The notes below the pieces were generated by a model. That model did not search any database and was not told where the DNA came from. It worked only from the letters and a program-made list of their open reading frames with translations. A program made the position numbers and the translations under genes. This document shows positions 35,951 to 47,900 of a stretch of DNA of 64,000 nucleotides, piece by piece. This DNA is from Rhabdobacter roseus (lineage in GTDB: Bacteria > Bacteroidota > Bacteroidia > Cytophagales > Spirosomataceae): the NCBI RefSeq assembly GCF_014202275.1, contig NZ_JACHGF010000003.1, forward strand, positions 1 to 64,000, written 5' to 3'. Numbering within the stretch: the stretch's first letter is position 1; the number at the start of each line of letters is the position of its first letter.

Positions 35951-35973
35951 AATTCTTATGCAAAAGGTATTTT

Positions 35974-38900
35974 TTATTTCCGGGCGGAGCGGGTTTTCTT
36001 GATCGTAACCGGTACGCACACTTCGGCCGGGCAGCACTCGGTCACCGCTACGATGATGGGGCAGCAGCCTTGCGCCGGGCACTGTGTACCAGCCGCCGTG
36101 AAGGTGTACTGGCCGGTTTCGCTGATGATGTAACTGTTGCCCGTGGCGATCTGTACGTTGTCCTTAAACCACACTACGTCGGTGTACCTGGCATCTACTG
36201 ACGCCTGGTACTTTTGGCCCAGGCAGAGCTCCACCGGCACCGTGAAGCACTCGCGGTCGATGTCGTCTTCGCCCTCAGCGCCGTTGTCGGGGGTGCTGTC
36301 GCGGTCTTTCTCAGTCATCTTGGTAATCTCGGCGGTATTGAACCACACACCCTGCGCAATAACCCGCACCTTGATTTGCAGCGACACGGTATCGCCTACT
36401 TCCAGGCTATCGAATTTCCAGATGCCCGTGCCCGCCGTGTAGGTACCTACGCTGGCCAGGTACGAGAGGTACTGCACACCGGCGTTGAGGGTGTCGGTCA
36501 CTTCGATGCCGTGGGTGGTAGCTTCGCCTTCGTTCCACACCCGAATGGTGTAGGTGATGGTATCGCCCTGAGCGGCTACTTTGGTGCTGATGGATTTATC
36601 CAGCGCCAGGTCGTATTCTTTGGTACAATCCAGTCGCTCTACCGCCACGGTATCCGTACAGGTACCGTTGGAAAGGATGAATTTGTACACGCCTACTTCG
36701 GTCATGCCCGTTACTACCCCTGCGGCGGTGATGGCGGCGGCGGCTGGGTTGCCCGAGGCGGCCGTCCAGGTACCTCCGGCGGTGGCCACCAGCGTCAGCG
36801 TGTCGTTGCAGGTACTTTGGTTGTCGGGTGCGCTGTTGGTACCGCGGAAGATAAACACCGTGTCGGCACAGGTACCTCCGATGGTCATGTCACGCAAGAT
36901 GAACGCATAGATACCGCTTTCCGTGAGGCCACTAACCTGCCCCGTGGTGGCGTTGATCGTGGCTACGGACGGACCATCCCCAACGACCCACTCCTGGTTT
37001 TCGCCGGCGTTGGGTAGTTTAAAGGTAGTAGCCGGAGCGCAAACCGTTTGGTCGGCACCCGCATCGGGCTTGACACACTCCAGACTACAGTCGGGCACCA
37101 GTACCTGCACGGTATCGGCGCAGTCGCCCGCTTGCCATACCAGCGTATAGGTACCTACCGTAAGGCCGCTGATGGTCGTTTTAGGATCATTGGCATCGGC
37201 AATGGTGATTACCGAAGGTGAATTTCCTACCTGAATCCAGGTGGCTCCGGCAAACGGCTGGGCGTTGAGCGTAGCGGTCGTTGCGGGCTGGATACCCACA
37301 CAAACCACGGGTATATCCGCCCCGGCCTCGGGCTTGGCGGCGTTTTCATCAAAGATCACTCGCGCCGTGTCGGAGGCCGTACAACCGTTGGCGGGGTTGG
37401 TCACCGTCACGGTGTAGGTACCTGGCTCGGTAGCCACGTAGGTAGGCGTGGTGGTGTTGGCCGGTACGCCGGGACCGCTCCACAGGTAGGTCAAACCTTG
37501 CGCCGGGGTAGTTGTTGGCGTGAGCGTCACGGTCGTTTGAGCGCAGCTGAGCATTCCCCCATCTACTACTACGGTAGGCTTGCCGTTATCCTGCGTCACT
37601 ACTACCGTGTCCGAAGCCGTACAACCGTTGGTGGCACTCGTCACCGTCACGATGTAGGTACCTGCTTGGGTTACTTCAATTTCGGCGGTACTGGCCGTGA
37701 AGCTTTCCGGACCGGTCCAGGCGTAGGTTACGCCGGTGGGGGTACCTACGGCGGTGATCGTGAGCGAAGAAGCATCGCAGGTCAGCAGCCCGTCGTTCTC
37801 TACGGTAGCTACCACCGAAGGTACTTCTTTGTCGCCACTAACAATAGCCGTGTCGGAGGCCGTACAACCGTTGGCGGGGTTGGTCACCGTCACCGTGTAA
37901 GTACCGGCTACCGTGGCTACGTAGGTAGGTGTGGTGGTGTTGGCTGGTACACCGGGACCGCTCCAGAGGTAGGTCAAGCCTTGCGCTGGGGTAGTTGCTG
38001 GCGTAAGCGTGATGGTCGTTTGCTCGCAGTTGAGCATTCCTCCATCTACTACGACGGTAGGCTTGCCGTTATCTTGCGTCACCACCACCGTGTCCGAAGC
38101 CGTACAGCCGTTGGTGGCACTCGTCACCGTCACGATGTAGGTACCTGCTTGGGCCACTTCAATTTCGGCAGTACTGGCCGTGAAGCTTTCCGGACCGGTC
38201 CAGGCGTAGGTCACGCCGGTGGGGGTACCTACGGCGGTGATCGTGAGCGAAGAAGCGTCACAGGTCAGCAGCCCGTCGTTCTCTACAGTAGCTACCACCG
38301 AAGGTACTTCTTTGTCGCCCGTTACTACTGCCGTGTCAGAAGACGTACAGCCGTTGGCCGGGTTCGTGACCGTCACCGTGTAAGTACCGGCTAACGTGGC
38401 TACGTAGGTAGGTGTGGTGGTGTTGGCTGGTACACCGGGACCGCTCCAGAGGTAGGTCAAGCCTTGCGCTGGGGTAGTGGTTGGCGTGAGCGTCACGGTC
38501 GTTTGCTCGCAGTTAAGTACTCCTCCGTTGATGACTACCTGTGGTGTCAGCGTGTCGATGCTTACTTCGGCGGTGGCCTCCGACTGGCAGCTACTTCCGG
38601 GCTTGGTGACCGTCAGTGTGTAAGTACCAGGTACGGATACCTGCGGATTTTGCAAATTCGACGTAAAGCTACCAGGCCCCGTCCAGGTGTAGGTTACGCC
38701 TTCGGCCTGCGAAGAGCCTTTCAGGGTCACCGTGATTTGCGCGCAGGTGAGGGTATCACCCACGGCCGTAGCGCCGGGGAGTTCGTTGTCTTTAGTTACC
38801 AAGGCCGTATCGGAAGCCGTACAGCCGCTGGCAGGATTCGTCACCGTCAGGGTGTAGGTACCTGCTTCGCTCACAACGGGCTCTTTCTCCGTTGATACAA

Positions 38901-41900
38901 AGGCATTAGGTCCTGACCAGCTGTAGGTATACTGGTTGTTGTCGGGAGTGACCGTCGCCGTCAGCTTGATGCTCGACGTAGTGCAGGTCAGCGCGCCGCC
39001 CTTGGCTACCACCACAGGTACCGCTTTGTCTTCGAGAACGACGGAGGTACCTGACTTTTCACAACCATTAGCGGAGTTCGTAACTACTACGGAGTAGGTA
39101 CCTGGGGTAGTTACCGTGAAGCTGGCTACGTTGCCGGGGTTAGTTACGCCCTGCGGTACCGTCCACACGTAGCTGGCAGTACCTCCGTTCAAAGTACCTA
39201 CCGTGGCCGTCAGCGTTTGGCTGGGGTCGATACAGGTAAGCGTGATGGCGTTGAGAGAAACCGTCGGTGGTGTTTTGTCTTCCTCTACCATTGTAGAAGC
39301 CGACGCTTTACAGCCCGTAGCTGAGTTGGTCACCTCTACACTATAAGTACCTCCTACTGTCACCGTGAAGCTAGCCACGTTGCCGGGGTTGGTTACGCCA
39401 CCTGGTACCGTCCAGACGTAGCTGGCCGTGCCGCCGCCCAGGTTTTCTACCGTGGCCGTTAAAGTCTGGCTGGTGGTAGTACAGGTAAGTTCAATTGCAT
39501 TTAGGGTAACCGTAGGCAACGTTCCGTTTTCCGTCACGGAGGTACTGCCGGTGGCCGAGCAGCCATTGCCGGTGCTGGTCACGACCACCGAATAGGTACC
39601 TGCCATGCTGGCGCTGAAGCTGGCCACGTTGCCGGGGTTGGTCACTCCTTGCGGTACCGTCCAGACGTAGCTGGCTCCCGTGACGGGCGTGGCCGAAATC
39701 GTCACGCTCGTTTTGGTACAAGTCAGCGGGCCGTCGTTGGTGACTGTCACCACTGGAGGCGTCGTGCTGCCGGTGACGGAAGTACTTCCGTTGGCTGAGC
39801 AGCCGTTGGCGGTGCTGGTCACTACCACCGAGTAGGTACCTACGACACTGGCGCTGAAGCTGGCCACGTTGCCGGGATTGGTTACGCCATCGGGTACCGT
39901 CCAGACGTAGCTGGCTCCCGTGGCAGGCGTGGCCGAAATCGTTACGCTCGTCTTGGCGCAGCTCAGCGGACCGTTGTTGGTTACCGTAACCACTGGCGGC
40001 GTTTTGTCTTCCTCTACTTTCGTAGTAGCCGACGCTTTACAGCCCGTGGCGGAGTTGGTCACCTCTACCGAGTAAGTACCTCCTACCGTCACCGTGAAGC
40101 TAGCCACGTTGCCGGGGTTGGTTACGCCACCTGGTACCGTCCAGACGTAGCTGGCCGTGCCGCCGCCCAGGTTTTCTACCGTGGCCGTTAAAGTCTGGCT
40201 AGTGGTAGTACAGGTAAGTTCAATTGCATTTAGGGTAACCGTAGGCAACGTTCCGTTTTCCGTCACGGAGGTACTGCCGGTGGCCGAGCAGCCATTGCCG
40301 GTGCTGGTCACGACCACCGAATAGGTACCTACCACACTGGCGCTGAAGCTGGCCACGTTGCCGGGGTTGGTCACTCCTTGCGGTACCGTCCAGACGTAGC
40401 TGGCACCCGTGACGGGCGTGGCCGAAATCGTCACGCTCGTTTTGGTGCAGGTCAGCGGGCCGTCATTAATTACCGTCACCGTAGGTACCTCTTTATCTTC
40501 CGTGACCATCGTTGAAGCAGACTTCTTACAACCGCTGGTCAGGTTGGTCACCTCTACACTATAGGTACCTGCTACCGTCACCGTGAAGCTGGCTACGTTG
40601 CCCGGGTTGGTTACGCCCTGCGGTACCGTCCAGACGTAGCTGGCCGTGCCGCCGTTCAGGCTACCTACCGTGGCCGTCAGCGTTTGGCTGGGGTTGGCGC
40701 AAGTCAGCTTGATGGTATTGAGACTCACGGCTGGTTTAAGAGTATCGATACTCACCTCGGCGGTGGCCATCGACTGGCAATCGCTACCGGCCTTGCTTAC
40801 GGTTAGCGTGTAAACTCCCGGTGTAGACACCGTGGGGTTTTGCAAATTCGAGGTAAAGCTATTGGGGCCCGTCCAGGCGTAGGTTACTCCCGAGGCCTGC
40901 GAAGAACCTTTTAGGGTTACCGTCGTCTGCTCGCACGTAATCGTATCGCCAATGGCCGTCGCACCGGGCAGGTCCGTATCCTTCTTCACCTCTGCCGTAT
41001 CCGAAGCCGTACAGCCGTTGGCCAGGTTGGTGACTACCAGGGTGTAAATCCCTGCTTCGCCTACCGAAGGTTCTTTTTCCGTCGATACGTAAGCATTGGG
41101 CCCCGACCAGGCGTAGCTGTAACCAGCTCCGGCGGGCACAAGGGTTACGGAGAATTTCACACTGGAGGTTGAGCAGGTAATCCGTCCACCGGTCGCCGTC
41201 ACCTGAGGCGCTGTCTTGTTTTCAGAAACAATGGCCGTGTCGGAGGCCGTACAGCCATTGGCCGGATTCGTCACCGTAACGGTGTAAGTACCTACGGCAT
41301 TGGCTACGTAGGTAGGCGTAGTGGTATTGGCTGGCACGCCGGGGCCGCTCCACAGGTAGGTCAGTCCGTTGGCTGGGTTGGTCGTTGGCGTGAGGGTAAG
41401 GGAAGTGGCTATGCAAGTCAGCACGCCTCCATTCACCGCTACCGTCGGAGCCGCCTTATCTTGCGTCACTTCTTTGGAAGCCGACGCCTTACAGCCGTTG
41501 ACCGAGTTGGTCACTTCGACTGAATAATTTCCTGCTACCGTTACCGTAAAGCTGGCTACGTTGCCGGGGTTGGTCACACCCTGTGGCACCGTCCAGACGT
41601 AGCTGGCCGTGCCACCGCCCAGGTTATTGACCGAGGCCGTCAGCGTTTGGCTCGGGCTGGCGCAGGTCAAAGTGATCGGATTCAAGGAAACCGTGGGCGT
41701 GGCGGTGCTGCCCGTCACTTCTTTGGAAGCCGAAGCCTTACAGCCGTTGGCCGAGTTGGTCACTTCGACTGAATAATTTCCTGCTACCGTTACGGCAAAG
41801 CTGGCCACGTTGCCCGGGTTGGTCACACCACCCGGTACCGTCCAGACGTAGCTGGCCGTACCGCCACCCAGGTTCTCCACCGAGGCCGTCAGCGTTTGGC

Positions 41901-44900
41901 TTGGACTGGCGCAGGTCAAAGTGATCGGATTCAAGGATACCGTGGGCGTGGCGGTGCTACCGGTGACGGAAGTACTTCCGTTGGCCGAGCAGCCATTGCC
42001 GGTGCTGGTCACGACCACCGAGTAGGTACCTACCACGCTGGCGCTGAAGCTGGCCACGTTGCCGGGGTTGGTCACTCCTTGCGGTACCGTCCAGACGTAG
42101 CTGGCACCCGTGGCGGGCGTGGCCGAAATCGTCACGCTCGTTTTGGTACAAGTCAGCGGGCCGTCGTTGGTGACTGTCACCACTGGAGGCGTCGTGCTGC
42201 CGGTGACGGAGGTGCTACCGTTGGCCGAGCAGCCGTTGCCGGTGCTGGTCACCACCACCGAGTAGGTACCTACCACGCTGGCGCTGAAAGAAGCCACGTT
42301 GCCGGGGTTGGTTACGCCATCGGGTACCGTCCAGACGTAGCTGGCTCCCGTGGCAGGCGTGGCCGAGATCGTCACGCTCGTCTTGGCGCACGTCAGCGGA
42401 CCGTTGTTGGTCACCGCCACCGTCGGAGGCGTTTTGTTTTCTGTTACTTCCTTGGATGCCGAAGCCTTACAACCGTTGGCCGAGTTGGTCACCTCCACAC
42501 TATAATTTCCTGCTACCGTTACCGCAAAGCTGGCTACGTTGCCGGGGTTGGTCACACCACCCGGTACCGTCCAGACGTAGCTGGCCGTGCCACCGCCCAG
42601 GTTATTGACCGAGGCCGTCAGCGTTTGGCTAGGGCTGGCGCAGGTGAGGGTAATGGTATTTAAAGATACCGTCGGGGTCGTGGTGCTGCCCGTCACTTCT
42701 TTGGAAGCCGACGCTTTACAACCGTTGGCCGAGTTGGTCACTTCTACACTATAGGTACCTGCTACCGTTACCGCAAAGCTCGCCACATTGCCGGGGTTGG
42801 TCACACCACCCGGTACTGTCCAGACGTAGCTGGCCGTGCCGCCGCCCAGGTTGCCCGCCGAGGCCGTCAAGGTCTGGCTGGGGCTGGCGCAGGTCAGGGT
42901 AATGGTATTTAAAGATACCGTCGGGGCAGCGGTGCTGCCCGTCACTTCTTTGGAAGCCGAAGCTTTACAACCGTTGGCCGAGTTGGTCACTTCGACTGAA
43001 TAATTTCCTGCTACCGTTACGGCGAAGCTGGCTACGTTGCCGGGGTTGGTCACACCCTGTGGCACCGTCCAGACGTAGCTGGCCGTGCCGCCGTCCAAAC
43101 CACCTACCGTGGCCGTCAGCGTTTGGCTCGGGCTGGCGCAGGTCAGCGTGATCGTATTTAAGGATACCGTCGTTGGTGTTTTGTTTTCTGTTACTTCTTT
43201 GGAAGCCGTCGCCTTACAACCGTTGGCCGAGTTAGTCACTTCTACACTATAGGTACCCGCTACCGTTACCGCAAAGCTGGCTACGTTGCCGGGGTTGGTC
43301 ACACCACCCGGTACCGTCCAGACGTAGCTGGCTGTGCCGCCATTCAGGTTGCCTGGCGTAGCCGTCAAGGTCTGGCTGGGGCTGGCGCAGGTCAGGGTAA
43401 TGGTATTTAAGGAAACCGTCGGTGGTGTTTTGTTTTCCTCTACCAGTTTAGAAGCCGAGGCCTTACAACCGTTGGCCGAGTTGGTCACCTCCACACTATA
43501 AGTACCTGCTACCGTCACGGCAAAGCTGGCTACGTTGCCGGGGTTGGTCACACCCTGTGGTACCGTCCACACGTAGCTGGCCGTGCCGCCGTCCAAACCA
43601 CCTACCGTGGCCGTCAGCGTTTGGCTCGGGCTGGCGCAGGTCAGCGTGATCGTATTTAGTGAAACTGTTGGCGTACTGGTGCTGCCCGTCACGGAGGTGC
43701 TGCCGTTGGCCGAGCAACCGTTGGCGGTGCTGGTTACCACTACCGAATAAGTACCGGCTACGCTGGCGCTGAAAGAAGCCACGTTGCCGGGATTGGTCAC
43801 GCCCGGCGGTACCGTCCAGACGTAGCTGGCTCCCGTGGCGGGTGTGGCCGAGATGGTCACGCTCGTCTTGGCGCACGTCAGCGGACCGTTGTTGGTCACC
43901 GCCACCGTTGGAGGCGTTTTGTTTTCTGTTACTTCCTTGGAAGCTGACGCCTTACAACCGTTGGCCGAGTTGGTCACTTCTACACTATACGTACCTGCTA
44001 CCGTTACGGCGAAGCTGGCTACGTTGCCGGGGTTGGTCACACCCTGTGGCACCGTCCACACGTAGCTGGCCGTGCCACCACCCAGGTTGCCTGGCGTAGC
44101 CGTCAAGGTTTGGCTCGGGCTGGCGCAGGTCAGGCTGATCGTATTTAAGGATACCGTCGGGGCAGCGGTGCTGCCGGTGACGGAGGTGCTGCCGTTGGCC
44201 GAGCAGCCGTTGGCGGTGCTGGTCACGACTACCGAGTAGGTACCGGCTACGCTGGCGCTGAAGCTGGCCACGTTGCCGGGGTTGGTCACCCCCTGTGGTA
44301 CCGTCCAGACGTAGCTGGCTCCCGTGGCGGGTGTGGCCGAAATCGTTACGCTCGTCTTGGCGCACGTCAGCGGACCGTTGTTGGTCACCGCCACCGTCGG
44401 TGGTGTTGTGCTGCCGGTGACGGAGGTGCTGCCGTTGGCGGTGCAACCGTTGGCGGTGCTGGTTACCACTACCGAATAAGTACCGGCTACGCTGGCGCTG
44501 AAAGAAGCCACGTTGCCGGGATTGGTCACACCCTGCGGCACCGTCCAGACGTAGCTGGCTCCCGTGGCGGGTGTGGCCGAAATCGTCACACTCGTCTTGG
44601 TACACGTCAGCGGACCGTTGTTGGTCACCGCCACCGTCGGTGGTGTTTTGTTTTCTGTTACTTCCTTGGATGCCGACGCCTTACAGCCGTTGGCCGAGTT
44701 GGTCACTTCGACTGAATAATTTCCTGCTACCGTTACCGCAAAGCTGGTTACGTTGCCGGGGTTGGTCACACCCTGTGGCACCGTCCAGACGTAGCTGGCC
44801 GTGCCACCACCCAGGTTGCCAGCCGTGGCCGTCAAGGTCTGGCTGGGGCTGGCGCAAGTGAGGCTGATCGTATTCAAGGATACCGTCGGGGCAGCGGTGC

Positions 44901-47900
44901 TGCCCGTCACTTCTTTGGAAGCCGATGCCTTACAACCGTTGGCTGAGTTGGTCACTTCTACACTATAAGTACCTGCTACCGTCACCGCAAAGCTGGCGAC
45001 GTTGCCCGGGTTGGTCACACCCTGTGGCACTGTCCAGACGTAGCTGGCCGTGCCGCCATTCAGGTTGCCTGGCGTGGCCGTCAAGGTCTGGCTGGGGCTG
45101 GCGCAGGTCAATGTGATGGTGTTCAAGGATACCGTCGGCGGCGTTTTGTTAGCCGTTACTTCTTTGGAAGCCGAAGCCTTACAGCCGTTGGCCGAGTTGG
45201 TCACCTCCACACTATAAGTACCTGCTACCGTTACCGCAAAGCTGGCTACGTTGCCCGGGTTGGTCACACCCTGTGGCACCGTCCAGACGTAGCTGGCCGT
45301 GCCGCCACTCAGGTTACCTGCCGTGGCCGTCAAGGTCTGGCTGGGGCTGGCGCAAGTGAGGCTAATTGTATTTAAGGATACCGTTGGGGCAGCGGTGCTG
45401 CCGGTGACGGTGGTACTGCCGTTGGCGGTGCAGCCGTTGGCCGTGCTGGTCACCACTACCGAGTAGGTACCCGCCACGCTGGCGCTGAAAGAAGCTACGT
45501 TGCCCGGATTGGTCACGCCCTGCGGCACCGTCCAGACGTAGCTGGCTCCCGTGGCAGGTGTGGCTGAGATCGTCACGCTCGTCTTGGTACACGTCAGCGG
45601 GCCATTGTTGGTCACCGTGACCGTCGGTGGCGTTTTGTTTTCTGTTACTTCTTTGGAAGCCGACGCCTTACAACCGTTGGCCGAGTTGGTCACTTCGACT
45701 GAATAATTTCCCGCTACCGTTACCGTAAAGCTGGCTACGTTGCCGGGGTTGGTCACACCCTGCGGTACCGTCCAGACGTAGCTGGCCGTGCCGCCACTCA
45801 GGTTACCTGCCGTAGCCGTCAGCGTTTGGCTGGGGCTGGCGCAGGTCAATGTGATGGTGTTCAAGGATACCGTGGGCGTGGCGGTGCTGCCGGTGACGGT
45901 GGTACTGCCGTTGGCGGTGCAACCGTTGGCCGTGCTGGTCACTACCACCGAGTAGGTACCCGCCACGCTAGCGCTGAAAGAAGCTACGTTGCCCGGATTG
46001 GTCACGCCCTGCGGCACCGTCCAGACGTAGCTGGCTCCCGTGGCGGGCGTGGCTGAAATCGTCACGCTCGTCTTGGCGCACGTCAGCGGACCGTTGTTGG
46101 TTACCGTGACCGTTGGGGGTGTTGTGCTGCCGGTGACGGAGGTACTTCCGGTGGCCGAGCAACCGTTGGCGGTACTGGTCACCACCACCGAGTAGGTACC
46201 GGCCACGCTGGCGCTGAAGCTGGCTACGTTGCCGGGATTAGTTACCCCCTGCGGTACCGTCCAGACGTAGCTGGCTCCCGTGGCAGGCGTGGCCGAAATC
46301 GTTACGCTCGTCTTGGCGCAGCTCAACGGACCGTTGTTGGTCACCGTAACCGTCGGTGGCGTTTTGTTTTCTGTTACTTCCTTGGATGCCGACGCCTTAC
46401 AGCCATTGGCCGAGTTGGTCACTTCAACACTATATGCACCCGCTACCGTTACGGCGAAGCTGGCTACGTTGCCGGGGTTGGTCACACCTTGCGGTACTGT
46501 CCAGACGTAGCTGGCTGTGCCGCCATTCAGGTTGCCTGGCGTAGCCGTCAAGGTTTGGCTCGGCGAAGCACAGGTGAGGGTAATGGTATTTAAGGAAACC
46601 GTCGGGGCAGCGGTGCTGCCGGTGACGGAGGTGCTGCCGTTGGCCGAGCAGCCGTTGGCGGTACTGGTCACCACCACCGAATAAGTACCGGCTACGCTGG
46701 CGCTGAAAGAAGCTACGTTACCGGGATTGGTCACCCCCTGCGGTACCGTCCAGACGTAGCTGGCTCCCGTGGCGGGTGTGGCCGAGATGGTCACGCTCGT
46801 CTTGGTACACGTCAGCGGACCGTTGTTGGTCACCGCCACCGTCGGTGGTGTTGTGCTGCCGGTGACGGAGGTACTTCCGTTGGCCGAGCAGCCGTTGGCG
46901 GTGCTGGTCACGACTACCGAGTAGGTACCTACCACGCTGGCGCTGAAGCTGGCCACGTTGCCGGGATTGGTCACACCCTGCGGCACCGTCCAGACGTAGC
47001 TGGCTCCCGTGGCAGGCGTGGCTGAGATCGTCACACTCGTCTTGGCGCAGCTCAACGGGCCGTTGTTGGTCACCGTAACCGTTGGCGGCGTTTTGTTTTC
47101 TATTACGGAGGTACTTCCGTTGGCCGAGCAACCGTTGGCGGTGCTGGTCACCACCACCGAGTAGGTACCTACCACGCTGGCGCTGAAAGAAGCCACGTTG
47201 CCGGGGTTGGTTACACCCGGCGGTACGGTCCAGACGTAGCTGGCTCCCGTGGCGGGCGTGGCTGAGATCGTCACGCTCGTCTTGGTACACGTCAGCGGAC
47301 CGTTGTTGGTCACCGTAACCGTTGGCGGCGTTTTGTTTTCTGTTACCTCGGTGGTGGCGGTAGCCGTACAGCTGGCCCCGGTGCCGGGAACCGTTACGAC
47401 TACGGTATAAGTACCTACTTTAGTAGTGGAGAAGGAAGCTACGTTACCCGGATTGGTCACACCACTGGGTACCGTCCAGCTGTACGTAACGCCCGAAGAC
47501 GGGGTAGGCGTAGCCGTAATGGTAACGCTGGATTTGGTACAGGAAAGTGGGCCATTGTTCGTGACCGTAACCGTCGGAGGCGTAACGCAAGTGGTAACGA
47601 CTACCTCATCCAGTTTCAGGGCATCATTTTTCGCCGAGCCCACAATCCTGAGTTTTACCGCTCCAGCCGGTGCCGTGGCCTCAAAGGAGTATAACCCATA
47701 GGTAGGATTGGAAGAGAAAACGCTCTGCGTAACGCGCTGCTGCACCCGGTTCCCAATTCTAACATTACTGGAATTATAAAACTCGTAGGCTACATAATGA
47801 TCTTTGCCATTACTGGATGTATACGGTGTGTGCGTAGAAGCACGCATGTTGATCTTGTATTCTTTTCCAACCGTAACGCCGGTTATATCCTGGTATACTT

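Noticed and set aside
36214-38895. Long plus-strand frames opposite the C-terminal part of the giant gene (36214-37017, 37498-38394, 38464-38895)
   Set aside because: They mirror the repeated minus-strand code and have low-complexity Gly/Arg/His-rich products with no signal or family. The minus-strand frame is intact over 13 kb with clear domains.
37350-47585. Regular repeats as a CRISPR array
   Set aside because: The units are about 243 bases long, in frame and protein-coding, with no short identical repeats separated by unique spacers, and no cas genes are present.
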